This document shows, in pieces, positions 51,307 through 59,793 of a stretch of 64,000 nt of DNA. The DNA lies in contig NZ_CP014546.1 of NCBI RefSeq assembly GCF_001579805.1, forward strand, positions 3,534,001 through 3,598,000, given 5' to 3'. Under the pieces are notes generated by a model, which was not told where the DNA came from, made no database searches, and saw only the letters and a list, made by a program, of their open reading frames with translations. Each line of letters opens with the position of its first letter. Within the stretch, counting starts at the first letter, position 1. This DNA is from Pseudomonas azotoformans (GTDB lineage Bacteria; Pseudomonadota; Gammaproteobacteria; Pseudomonadales; Pseudomonadaceae). The position numbers were made by a program, and so were the translations under genes.

Positions 51307-52205
51307 TATCCAAGATTCCCTTTAAGGCTGGGCACCGTGCCGCGCGCGATGGCGGCCAGGGCGAAGGCGATACCGGCGACCAGAATGATGGCGGCGCCGG
51401 ACGGCACAGGCAGGTCGAAGATGATCGGCAGCAGGATCCCGCACAGGGTGCTGAAGGTGGCAATCGCGACCGAGATCCAGAAGAAGCCCTTGAGCGACTG
51501 GCTCAACAGGCGTGCCGCTGCGGCCGGAATGACCAACAGCGCCCCCACCAGGATCGCGCCGATGACCTTGACCGCCGCGACGGTGATCAGCGTCACCAGG
51601 ATCACGAACAGATAATCCAAGGTCTTCACCGCCACGCCGCGCACCGCCGCTAATTGCGGGTTGAAGCTGGCCAACATGATGCGGTTGTACAGCGGCAGCG
51701 CCAGGGCCATCACCAACGAGCCGACCACCGCCAGCACCAGCAGGTCGTTGCCGTTGACCGTCAACACCGAGCCGAACAGCACGTTCTCAAGGATATGCAC
51801 GTTGATCTTGCCCGCCAGGATTAGCAACAGGCTCGCACCCAGCGCCAGGGACACCGACAGGAACACGCCGATCAAGGTGTCCGGCGCCAGGCCGGTGCGG
51901 TTACGCAGGTAATTGAGCAGGATGCCGAACAGCAGGCAGTAGCCGAACAACGCGCCATACGGGCCGGTGTAGGGTTCACCGAGCAGAATGCCCACCGCCA
52001 CGCCGGTCAGCGCAGCGTGGCCGACCGCTTCGGAGAAAAACGCGAAGCGCTTGACCACCACCAGCGTGCCCAAACCGCCCAGTACCGGGCCGATCAGCAG
52101 ACCGGCGAGCAGGGCGTTGACCACAAAACCGTAGGCCAGCGCTTCCGGCAGATAACCGGAAGAGGCCCAGCCCTGAACCATCAAGCGAAAAGCTTCATAA
52201 CTCAT
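51306..52205 (-). CDS. fpvE: ABC transporter permease FpvE-like
   Basis: ZnuB/MntB-type permease, 299 residues, eight or so helices. Diagnostic segments are AEALAYGFVVNALLAGLLIGPVLGGLGTLVV and LFFSEAVGHAALTGVAVG-like (FAFFSEAVGHAALTG). It carries the metal released from ferri-pyoverdine across the inner membrane with FpvD as ATPase. It overlaps fpvD by four bases and touches fpvF. Confidence 0.9.
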   Translation of the reverse strand: MSYEAFRLMVQGWASSGYLPEALAYGFVVNALLAGLLIGPVLGGLGTLVVVKRFAFFSEAVGHAALTGVAVGILLGEPYTGPYGALFGYCLLFGILLNYLRNRTGLAPDTLIGVFLSVSLALGASLLLILAGKINVHILENVLFGSVLTVNGNDLLVLAVVGSLVMALALPLYNRIMLASFNPQLAAVRGVAVKTLDYLFVILVTLITVAAVKVIGAILVGALLVIPAAAARLLSQSLKGFFWISVAIATFSTLCGILLPIIFDLPVPSGAAIILVAGIAFALAAIARGTVPSLKGNLG

Positions 52206-52948
52206 TGCGCCGGGCTCCGAGGGTGGGTGGAGAACAGGGTCAGCAGGCGATCCGGGGTCAACGCCTCTTTAGGCGTGGCGTCGAACAGCACGCGGCGGTT
52301 CAGGCCGGTGACGCGGTCGGCCAGGCGGCCCACGGCCTCCAGGTCATGCTCGATCCACAACACGGTGATGCCTGCCAGGCGCCAGTCATTGAGCAGGCGT
52401 TCGAACACCTGGATACCGGCTTCATCCAGCGCTGACATCGGTTCATCCAGCACCAACAGCTGTGGCGCCGGGATCAGTCCCTGGGCCAGCAACACGCGCT
52501 GGCGTTCACCGCCGGACAGCGCGCCCATGCGTCGCTTGCGTTTGTCCTGCATGCCGACGCGCTCCAGCGCATCGCCAATCGCGCCGGCGTAATGCTTGGA
52601 CAGGCCCAGAAACGCCGGGCGCCGCTGGCACATGGCGGCCATGAAATCATCCACGGTCATCGGCAAGCCCCGGTCGAATTCCAGGGCCTGCGGCACATAG
52701 CCAATGGTGCCGGGTGTGGCTGGCCAGTGCAGGCTCAAGCGTCCCTGGTGAGGGGTTTGCCCGAGCAGCGTCTTGATCAACGAGCTTTTGCCGCCGCCGT
52801 TGGGGCCGACCAGTGCATGGATACTGCCCGGCTGTACCTGGAAGCTCACGTCATCCAGGATCACCGTGCGTCCCAGCGTTAGCGCAACCTGATCGAACTC
52901 AAGCGTCGGGCCGACGCTGACGGCACTCAGCTGTTCCGCCGCCGTCAT
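52202..52948 (-). CDS. fpvD: ABC transporter ATPase FpvD-like
   Basis: ATPase, 248 residues, with Walker A VGPNGGGKSS (about 48-57), signature LSGGERQRVLLAQGL (about 143-157) and Walker B LLVLDEPMSALDE. It belongs to the manganese/zinc/iron chelate class and overlaps both neighbours by four bases. Confidence 0.92.
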   Translation of the reverse strand: MTAAEQLSAVSVGPTLEFDQVALTLGRTVILDDVSFQVQPGSIHALVGPNGGGKSSLIKTLLGQTPHQGRLSLHWPATPGTIGYVPQALEFDRGLPMTVDDFMAAMCQRRPAFLGLSKHYAGAIGDALERVGMQDKRKRRMGALSGGERQRVLLAQGLIPAPQLLVLDEPMSALDEAGIQVFERLLNDWRLAGITVLWIEHDLEAVGRLADRVTGLNRRVLFDATPKEALTPDRLLTLFSTHPRSPAQ

Positions 52949-53865
52949 GATCCGGACTCCTGAATCGCCCGCACCACCGTGTTGAGGTTGCCGGTCATCT
53001 CCACTTCGTACTTCTCGGCGCTGTACTCGCCGTAGGAAATATGCGACAGCGGGTACAGCTTGACCCCGGACTCACGCTGGATGGTGTCGACGTAGGTCGA
53101 CGGGAAATCCATCTCCGAGAAGATCACCTTCACATCCAGGGCGCGCAGTTCATCGATGGTCTTCTTCAACTGGCTCGGGCTTGGCTCGATGCCGTGGGCC
53201 GGTTCGACCACGGCGGTAACTTCCAGGCCGAACTCGCGCAGCAGGTAGTCATAGGCCGCGTGCACCGTGGCCACGCGCAAGTCCGGGTTAGGCGCGCTGG
53301 TCAACTTGGCGAGTGCATCGGCGCGCATCTGGCGCAGGCGCTTGCCGTAGGCGCGGGCGTTCTGGGTGTAGGTCTTGGCGTTGTCCGGGTCCAGCTTGCC
53401 CAGTTCGCGGGCGATATTGTTGACCTGGGCAATCGACGCACTGATCGACAGGAACGTATGCGGGTTGACCACCTTGCCCGCACCGCGCGCGGCGTTACCG
53501 GTGGCGGCCAGCAGCGGCACGTTGGCGTTTGCCTCGATCACCGGGATGTCCGGGCGTTCGCTGGTGGCGATCATGCGGTCGGCAAAATCATCGTGGCCGA
53601 CGCCGTTGAGCACGATCACGTCCAGAGTGCCGATGCGCTTGATGTCTTCGGCGCGCGGCTCGTAGGCATGCGGGTTGAAACCGGCCGGAATCAGCGGCAC
53701 CACTTCGGCCTTGTCGCCGACGATATTCGCCACGTAGCTGTAATAAGGGTGCAGGGTGATGCCGATACGCAGGCGCTTGGCCGCCTCAGCATTAGCCAGG
53801 GGAGCCAGCATCAGGCTGAGCAGGCCAACCAGCAACAGGCGCAACAGGGGAGATGAAATAGACAT
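52945..53865 (-). CDS. fpvC: Periplasmic metal-binding protein FpvC-like
   Basis: Family 9 metal-binding protein, 306 residues, signal peptide about 1-24 (ending PLANA). The metal-binding His residues are in ITLHPYYSYVANIVGDKAE, AGFNPHAYEPRAED and NPHTFLSISASI, with EMDFPSTYVDTI further on. In the pyoverdine pathway FpvC accepts the reduced iron. Start chosen at the Met of MSISSPLL, 19 bases after the fpvK stop; the longest frame would run over that gene. Confidence 0.92.
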   Translation of the reverse strand: MSISSPLLRLLLVGLLSLMLAPLANAEAAKRLRIGITLHPYYSYVANIVGDKAEVVPLIPAGFNPHAYEPRAEDIKRIGTLDVIVLNGVGHDDFADRMIATSERPDIPVIEANANVPLLAATGNAARGAGKVVNPHTFLSISASIAQVNNIARELGKLDPDNAKTYTQNARAYGKRLRQMRADALAKLTSAPNPDLRVATVHAAYDYLLREFGLEVTAVVEPAHGIEPSPSQLKKTIDELRALDVKVIFSEMDFPSTYVDTIQRESGVKLYPLSHISYGEYSAEKYEVEMTGNLNTVVRAIQESGS

Positions 53866-53884
53866 GGGCAATCGGTCTTCTCGT

Positions 53885-54445
53885 TCAGTGACGGTGCTGG
53901 CGGGTGACGCCGGCATCGAATTGCGCGACCACTTGCTGCCAGCCGGCCGCGATCAGCGCCTGGTCAGTAAGGTCGGAAGGGGCGGCGAGGTTGGCCTGGC
54001 GATTGAGCCAGATATCCGGTTCGGCACCGTGCACACGCATCAGCAGTGAGCCGGCGGTGGCCGGTGCCTGGCTCAAGCCCAGGTAGGCCGAAGGCTCCAG
54101 CAATTGCCAGCGGTGATCGCCACGGCTGACCGAACTGGCGTCCTGGGCAAAGGGCGCAAAGCCTTCTTCGGCCAGCTGCGCCGGGCTGGGCAGCGCGCTT
54201 TGCTCCTGCTGCAACAGCTGGATTTCATCCAGGGTAACGCGCAGGTCGGCATAGATACCTTGCTCGGCGGCGCTCAGATCGCGGCGCGCGTCCAATTGAT
54301 GGCTGGGCACGGCCGCTACTTCCTGGGATTCACCGTGCAATGCGATCACTGAGCCGGCCACCGCGAGGATGATCAGGCACAACAGCAGCACGTAGAGGGT
54401 TTCGTGACCGGCACCGGCGGGGCGTACAACCTGTGTAGTCGTCAT
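53885..54445 (-). CDS. fpvK: FpvK-like inner-membrane protein (DUF6162)
   Basis: A 186-residue protein with one N-terminal membrane helix (about 17-37, VLLLCLIILAVAGSVIAL), a soluble Gln/Glu-rich region and a C-terminal domain ending in HRH. It matches the short protein between FpvJ and FpvC in the known order. Its stop is separated from fpvC by 19 bases. Role in the FpvG reductase complex follows from the system. Confidence 0.85.
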   Translation of the reverse strand: MTTTQVVRPAGAGHETLYVLLLCLIILAVAGSVIALHGESQEVAAVPSHQLDARRDLSAAEQGIYADLRVTLDEIQLLQQEQSALPSPAQLAEEGFAPFAQDASSVSRGDHRWQLLEPSAYLGLSQAPATAGSLLMRVHGAEPDIWLNRQANLAAPSDLTDQALIAAGWQQVVAQFDAGVTRQHRH

Positions 54446-54771
54446 TGCGGCTGGATATCCGCTTGGTCGATTTCCACCACATGGCCTGGGCCTGCATCAA
54501 ATAACACGTAGAACTCGGCCGACGGCTTCTTGAAGGTCAGGGTCGAGTCATCACCCAGCTTGCCGGGCATCAGGATGGTTTCGTCGTAGCCGATCACATC
54601 GAGGGTCACGCCGGGCGCGCCGCTGCCGTCGGAGAAGCCGCCCTTGCACTGGATCTGCTCGCCGGGGATTTCCTTGCACTCGCACATCGGGTTGTGGGCC
54701 AGGGCGACGGTACTGAAACCGGCGCACATCAGCAGGACGCCACAGGCGCGGGTCATGCGCATCAAAGTCAT
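54442..54771 (-). CDS. fpvJ: FpvJ-like periplasmic protein
   Basis: A 109-residue secreted protein: signal peptide about 1-25, ending ALA-HN, and a small beta-rich domain with CECKEIPGEQIQCKGG. In the pyoverdine operon FpvJ works with FpvC in the periplasm. It overlaps fpvK by four bases. Confidence 0.86.
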   Translation of the reverse strand: MTLMRMTRACGVLLMCAGFSTVALAHNPMCECKEIPGEQIQCKGGFSDGSGAPGVTLDVIGYDETILMPGKLGDDSTLTFKKPSAEFYVLFDAGPGHVVEIDQADIQPQ

Positions 54772-55304
54772 GGTTTAACTCCTTGCTTGTTCAGCCAGGC
54801 AATAGTGGCAGGCGAAGCCTGGCTCAACGGGATGGATCCCTGGTGCATCGTGCCGTCCCAGCCTTCCATGGTGACCCACAGTTCGGCGTCGGCGGGTGTG
54901 CGTTCCGGGATCGGCAGGCCGGCGCCCATGCGGTACGGCGTGCCGAAGAAGATCACCCCGGCGGCGCGCAGGCTGCGCGGTTTGCCGATGCGCAGGTAGG
55001 TGGCCTTGACCTGGTCGGCGCAGGTGTCGCACAGGGCGGCATTGAAGAACTTCATCGGCCCGGCCGGGTCGGGACGCGGGCCTTCATTGCGGAACTCCGC
55101 AAGCGTCAGGCTCCAGGGCCCGACCTGCACCTCACCGGCCACTCGCTCGCCGATGCCGGTGTCGCCACGAAACAGCGCGGCGTCAGCGAAGTACTTGGGC
55201 ATGAAGCCCAGGGGGATCAGCAACAGCAGCACATTGATGTGGAAGCGCCATTTCAGCCAGAAGGCCCGCAGCGGCGAAGGTTTAGCAGCAGCGACCTGGC
55301 TCAT
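54768..55304 (-). CDS. fpvH: FpvH-like inner-membrane protein
   Basis: A 178-residue protein with one helix (about 21-37, HINVLLLLIPLGFMPKYF) and a periplasmic domain containing a CDTC motif (AALCDTCADQ). It lies between FpvG and FpvJ, overlapping both by four bases, exactly as in the fpvGHJK order. It is thought to support the reductase. Confidence 0.87.
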   Translation of the reverse strand: MSQVAAAKPSPLRAFWLKWRFHINVLLLLIPLGFMPKYFADAALFRGDTGIGERVAGEVQVGPWSLTLAEFRNEGPRPDPAGPMKFFNAALCDTCADQVKATYLRIGKPRSLRAAGVIFFGTPYRMGAGLPIPERTPADAELWVTMEGWDGTMHQGSIPLSQASPATIAWLNKQGVKP

Positions 55305-56503
55305 GGGGTGACCTCCGAGGTTTCAGCCTGTCTGGCGGGGATGGCCGCCGGCTTGTGTTGGGTCTTGGCTTCACGCTTGAGGGCATTGAGGGTGGCCAGG
55401 GCGGTGCGCTTGGTCCAGATCAGCAGGCCGCTCAACACCATCATGCTCATGATCAGGCCGAAGAACGCCCAGATCAGCTTGATCCAGAGCCCACCAAAGT
55501 CGCCGGTGTGCAGCGGGCGCATGGACTCGGTGACGAACTCCAGCTTCGAGCGGTCGGACAGCAAGTGCGCCGCCGCGACTTCACCGTCATAAGGGTTGAT
55601 CTGCGCGGTCTGGAACATCAGCGGATACCAGCCGCGCCCGCCGATCTGCAGGTGGCTGTAGGCATTGAGCGGCAGGCTGATGAAGCTCGCCTCCAGGCCA
55701 GGGATGCGCTGGGTGGCGATCTTGATCGCCTCGTCCACAGGAATCATGGGGGCCGGCACGCCGGGTGCCGACATCGGTACTTTTTCCCGTGCAATCACCG
55801 GGATGACCGGCTCGGTGGAAATCGAGATCTGGTTATCGCCCAGGATCGCCCGGATCAGAAACCAGATGCCGGTGACGGAAATCACCGCGATGAACCAGAT
55901 CGACCAGATACCGCTCAAGCGGTGGAAGTCACCCCAGAAGATCCGCGCGCCATGGCGAATACGCAGGGTAGGGCGCAGGAAGCCCTTCCAGAACTTCTTG
56001 TACACCACCAGCCCGGTGACCAGCGACGCCAGCAGCGGGATACCCAGTGCCGAGACCAGGTACCAGCCCCAGCTGTAGCCATTGGTAAACGGCACCAGCC
56101 ACCAGCCGTGCAGGGCGCGGGTAAAGGCCTGGAAGTTGAACGACGGGCTGATGCCCTGGATCGCGCCGGTGTAAGGGTTGACGTAGACCTCCACGGAGCG
56201 CCCGTCGGGGTAGCTGAGGTCGACGCTGAGGGCGAAATGGGATTCGTCGGGTCGGCTGATCGACTGGACGAACACCTGAGGCTCTTCGCGCTTGATCGCG
56301 GCGATCACCTGGTCGTAGCTCAGGGGTTCGGCGTCGTCGGTCGGCTTGCTCGCGCGGATATCCGGGTTGGCCAGCCAGACGATCTCCTGGCTGACCACCG
56401 CCAGGGTGCCGGTGACGCAGACGATCAGTACAAAGAACCAGATGGGCAAGGCCAACCAGCTATGTACGAGAAACCAGAGTTTGGAGCGTGACTTCTTCGA
56501 CAT
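55301..56503 (-). CDS. fpvG: FpvG-like PepSY inner-membrane reductase
   Basis: PepSY-associated transmembrane protein, 400 residues, four helices, first gene of the operon. It has the helix-PepSY-helix pattern starting SWLALPIWFFVLIVCVTGTLAVVSQEIVWL and the His-bearing segments RALHGWWLVPF and GDFHRLSGIWSIWFIAVIS, which likely bind heme. FpvG reduces the ferric iron of ferri-pyoverdine in the periplasm so that it is released. A Fur-like sequence lies about 95 bases upstream. Confidence 0.92.
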   Translation of the reverse strand: MSKKSRSKLWFLVHSWLALPIWFFVLIVCVTGTLAVVSQEIVWLANPDIRASKPTDDAEPLSYDQVIAAIKREEPQVFVQSISRPDESHFALSVDLSYPDGRSVEVYVNPYTGAIQGISPSFNFQAFTRALHGWWLVPFTNGYSWGWYLVSALGIPLLASLVTGLVVYKKFWKGFLRPTLRIRHGARIFWGDFHRLSGIWSIWFIAVISVTGIWFLIRAILGDNQISISTEPVIPVIAREKVPMSAPGVPAPMIPVDEAIKIATQRIPGLEASFISLPLNAYSHLQIGGRGWYPLMFQTAQINPYDGEVAAAHLLSDRSKLEFVTESMRPLHTGDFGGLWIKLIWAFFGLIMSMMVLSGLLIWTKRTALATLNALKREAKTQHKPAAIPARQAETSEVTP

Positions 56504-56597
56504 GTGAATGCGGGTCTTGATCGGAGGGGGGCAGTGAAGGCCCGGAAAAGGCCAGTCGTAGCTTTTGCTGACGCGACAGGCTGTATCTAAGTTAAGA

Positions 56598-56616
56598 CGG
56601 ATGAGAATGAGAAATC
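56598..56616 (-). promoter_or_regulatory. Fur-box-like site upstream of fpvG
   Basis: CGGATGAGAATGAGAAATC contains tandem GA(T/G)AAT-like hexamers typical of a Fur site. It is in the promoter region of the fpv operon and shared with the divergent leuC-like gene. Confidence 0.5.
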
Positions 56617-56774
56617 CCTAAGCCGCATATGAAAGAAAATGTTTCAGGTTCACATTCAGGCCGCTTAAACGCCTCGATCGAACACGAAACATGTTCCAAG
56701 CCATCACCCAAGCGGCATTGATGGGGCCCGGGCGCTGCGTAGGATGGGCTCATACCGTTGAGCGAGCCTTAGAA

Positions 56775-58193
56775 ATGACTGCCAGAACCCTCTACGACAA
56801 ACACATCGACTCCCACACGGTGTGCTCCCTGGATGACCAGGGCCATGTCCTGCTTTATATAGACCGCCAGGTGATCAACGAATACACCAGCCCTCAGGCC
56901 TTCAGCGGCTTGCGCGAAGCCGGGCGCACGGTGTGGCGTCCCGGCACGGCGTTGGCCGTGGTCGACCATGTGAACCCCACCACGCCCAAGCGCATTGCTG
57001 CGATGCCGGATGCAGGCGGTGCGCGGCAAGTGTCGTACCTGGCGGAGAACTGCCGGGACTTCGGCATCGAACTGCTGGACATCCTCGACAAGCGCCAGGG
57101 CATCGAGCACGTAATCGCCCCGGAACAGGGTTTTATCCTGCCCGGCATGGTGATTGCCGCCGGAGACAGCCACACCACCACCTACGGCGCCCTCGGGGCC
57201 TTTGGTTTTGGCATCGGCACCTCGGAAATCGAACACCTGCTGGCGTCCCAGACCCTGGTCTACAAACGTCTGAAAACTATGCGCGTGACGGTAGACGGTG
57301 ACCTGGCGCCGGGTTTGACCTCAAAAGACGTGATCATGGCGCTGATCGGCAAGATCGGCGCGTCCGGCGCAACGGGCTACGCCATTGAGTTTCGCGGCTC
57401 CACTATCGACGCGCTGAGCGTCGAGGCGCGCATGACCATCTGCAACATGGCGGTGGAAGCCGGTGCGCGGGGGGCGTTCATGGCACCGGACGAGAAAGTA
57501 TTCGCCTACCTCAAGGGCAAACCACGCGCACCGCAAGGCGAGCTGTGGGAAAAGGCGCTGCTGGAGTGGCGAAAACTCCACACCGACGACGACGCGGTGT
57601 TCGACCGGGAAGTGCAACTCGACGCCTCCACCCTGGAGCCCATGGTCACCTGGGGCACCAGCCCTGACCAGGCCGCGCCCATCGGTGCCCGCGTGCCCGA
57701 CCCGCAGGACGTCAGTGACCTGATCCTGCGCCAGGACATGCGCCGTGCCCTCAACTACATGGGCCTGGAAGCCGGCATGCCGCTGAGCGAGATCGTCATC
57801 AGCCACGCCTTCATCGGCTCCTGCACCAATGCGCGTATCGAAGACCTGCGCGACGCCGCCAGCGTGGTGCGCGGCAAACACGTAGCGGGCCACGTCCGCG
57901 CGATGATCGTGCCTGGCTCCACCGAAGTCCGTGACCAGGCCGAGGCCGAAGGGCTGGCAGCGATTTTTATCGAGGCTGGCTTTGAATGGCGCCAGTCGGG
58001 CTGTTCGATGTGCCTGGCGATGAACGACGACGTGCTGGCCCCCGGCGACCGCTGCGCCTCCAGCACCAACCGCAACTTCGAAGGCCGCCAGGGCGCGGGC
58101 GCCCGCACCCACCTGATGAGCCCGGCGATGGTCGCCGCCGCTGCCATTACTGGCCGCCTCACTGATATCCGCCACTTTGGAGCACGCTCATGA
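56775..58193 (+). CDS. LeuC-like isomerase/hydratase large subunit (paralogue)
   Basis: Aconitase-family LeuC-type large subunit, 472 residues. The 4Fe-4S ligands are in FIGSCTNARIEDLRDA and QSGCSMCLAMN. It differs from the canonical Pseudomonas LeuC in the active-site loop after PTTP (KRIAAMPDAGGARQV) and lacks its usual N-terminus, which suggests a paralogue acting on another 2-hydroxy or unsaturated dicarboxylate such as maleate, citraconate or isopropylmalate. I chose the ATG at 56775. It overlaps the small subunit gene by four bases (ATGA). Confidence 0.85.
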   Translation: MTARTLYDKHIDSHTVCSLDDQGHVLLYIDRQVINEYTSPQAFSGLREAGRTVWRPGTALAVVDHVNPTTPKRIAAMPDAGGARQVSYLAENCRDFGIELLDILDKRQGIEHVIAPEQGFILPGMVIAAGDSHTTTYGALGAFGFGIGTSEIEHLLASQTLVYKRLKTMRVTVDGDLAPGLTSKDVIMALIGKIGASGATGYAIEFRGSTIDALSVEARMTICNMAVEAGARGAFMAPDEKVFAYLKGKPRAPQGELWEKALLEWRKLHTDDDAVFDREVQLDASTLEPMVTWGTSPDQAAPIGARVPDPQDVSDLILRQDMRRALNYMGLEAGMPLSEIVISHAFIGSCTNARIEDLRDAASVVRGKHVAGHVRAMIVPGSTEVRDQAEAEGLAAIFIEAGFEWRQSGCSMCLAMNDDVLAPGDRCASSTNRNFEGRQGAGARTHLMSPAMVAAAAITGRLTDIRHFGARS

Positions 58194-58804
58194 GCCTGCA
58201 ACCCTTCACCCTGGTCACCGGCAAGGCCGCGCCGATGCTGGCGGCCAACATCGACACCGACGTGATCATGCCCAAGCAATTCCTCAAGGGCATCGACCGC
58301 AGCGGCCTGGACCGTGGGCTGTTCTTCGACTTGCGCTTCTTGGCGTCCGGCGAGCCCAACCCCGACTTCGTGCTGAACCAGCCGGCCTGGCAGGGCGCGA
58401 GTTTCATGGTGGTGGGGCCGAACTTCGGCTGTGGTTCCAGCCGTGAGCATGCGGTGTGGGGCTTGAAGCAAATGGGCATCCGCGCGTTGATCGGTAGCAG
58501 CTTTGCCGGGATTTTCTATGACAACTGCCAGCGCAACGGGGTGTTGTTGATCACCTTGGACGAGGCGGTGTTGCAGCGGTTGGGCCAGACGGTCAGCCAG
58601 GCGGACCAGGCGCAGATCAGCGTGGACCTTGAAGACCAGGCCATTCGCTTGGCGGACGGCGAGGTGATCCCGTTCCAGATCGATACCCTGCGTAAAACTG
58701 CGTTGCTATTGGGCTTGGACGCCATCGGCAGCACCCTGCAACGCCGTGAAGAGATCAAGGCCTTCGAACGCCAGCACCTGGCAGCCAATCCCTGGCTGAG
58801 CTAA
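58190..58804 (+). CDS. LeuD-like isomerase/hydratase small subunit (paralogue)
   Basis: LeuD-type swivel domain, 204 residues, partner of the preceding subunit. Landmarks are NIDTDVIMPKQFLKGI, NFGCGSSREHAVWGLKQMGIRALIGSSFAGIFYDNC (about 75-110) and the C-terminal QRREEIKAFERQ. Its stop overlaps the convergent LysR gene by four bases. Confidence 0.88.
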   Translation: MSLQPFTLVTGKAAPMLAANIDTDVIMPKQFLKGIDRSGLDRGLFFDLRFLASGEPNPDFVLNQPAWQGASFMVVGPNFGCGSSREHAVWGLKQMGIRALIGSSFAGIFYDNCQRNGVLLITLDEAVLQRLGQTVSQADQAQISVDLEDQAIRLADGEVIPFQIDTLRKTALLLGLDAIGSTLQRREEIKAFERQHLAANPWLS

Positions 58805-59715
58805 ATCGACAACCCTTTGAAATGCTCCTGCAAAAACTCCACGCAGGCGCGCAGCTTGCCGGAATACGCCAACCGTGTCGGGTACACCGCCCACACGTTG
58901 GCGCTCTGGGTATACCCGTGCAGCACCTGCACCAGCTTGCCCTGTTCCAGTAACGGTTTCACATCCCACATCGAGCGCAGCAATACCCCGCGCCCATCCA
59001 ACGCCCACTGCAACACAATCTCGCCATTATTCGACGACAACGGCCCGCGCACGCGCACGCTTTCCTGGGCGCCGTCGTGTTCCAGGTTCCAGATGCCAAA
59101 CGCGTTATCGCGCTCCTTGAGCACCAGGCAGTCGTGCTGCTCCAGGTCGCTCAATTGTTGCGGTGTTCCGCGCCGCTGCAGATAAGCCGGCGCCGCGCAC
59201 AGTACGCGGCGGTTGCTCACCAGTCGGCGGCCGATGTGCTGGCCGGGGATATCGTCGCCCACGCGGATCTCCAAATCGAAGCCTTCGCTGACGATGTCCA
59301 CCACGCGGTCAAACAGGTCCAGGCGGATTTCCAGGTCCGGGTACTGTTCCGCCAGCAGCGACAGGGCGGGCGCCACATGGTTGCGGCCGAAACCAAAGCT
59401 GCTGCACAGGTGCAGGCGGCCACGGGGGCTGTCGTGGGCATCGGAGAGTTCATCGGAGAGTTGCTGAAAGTCTTCCAGGATACGCACGGCCCAGCGCTGC
59501 ACCCGCTCGCCGTCTTCTGTCAGGGCGATGCGTCGGCTGGTGCGGTGCAGCAAGCGGGTGGCCAGGGTGGTTTCAAGGATCTGGATGCGCTTGCTGACAT
59601 AGGCCGGCGACAAGCCCAGCTCATCGGCGGCCGCTGCGAAGCCGGCCTTGCGGATCACGGTCAGGAACACCCGCAGGTCTTCGGGTAGGGGCACGGTATC
59701 TTTCTTCTTGGTCAT
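58801..59715 (-). CDS. LysR-family (DmlR-like) transcriptional regulator
   Basis: LysR regulator, 304 residues. The N-terminal domain DLRVFLTVIRKAGFAAAADELGLSPAYVSKRIQILETTL is DmlR-like. It lies convergent to the LeuCD-like genes and upstream of dctA on the same strand. It may control either. The Met of MTKKKD was chosen; no ribosome site is clear. Confidence 0.86.
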   Translation of the reverse strand: MTKKKDTVPLPEDLRVFLTVIRKAGFAAAADELGLSPAYVSKRIQILETTLATRLLHRTSRRIALTEDGERVQRWAVRILEDFQQLSDELSDAHDSPRGRLHLCSSFGFGRNHVAPALSLLAEQYPDLEIRLDLFDRVVDIVSEGFDLEIRVGDDIPGQHIGRRLVSNRRVLCAAPAYLQRRGTPQQLSDLEQHDCLVLKERDNAFGIWNLEHDGAQESVRVRGPLSSNNGEIVLQWALDGRGVLLRSMWDVKPLLEQGKLVQVLHGYTQSANVWAVYPTRLAYSGKLRACVEFLQEHFKGLSI

Positions 59716-59730
59716 CAGAAACAGGGCTGG

Positions 59731-59780
59731 CGGCATGAGCCGCCAGAATAGCACCGGATCGGTGTGCCTTCCGGCACACC
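59731..59780. repeat. Two adjacent hairpins between dctA and LysR genes
   Basis: CTGGCGGC-ATGA-GCCGCCAG (59731-59750) and GGTGTGCC-TTCC-GGCACACC (59761-59780) follow the dctA stop on the minus strand. Neither has a T run, so they may be attenuator or REP-like structures. Confidence 0.6.
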
Positions 59781-59793
59781 TGGCCGTCTTGGG

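Noticed and set aside
56691..56774. N-terminal extension of the LeuC-like gene
   Set aside because: The longest frame adds 28 residues with no similarity to the family start; the ATG at 56775 fits LeuC length.
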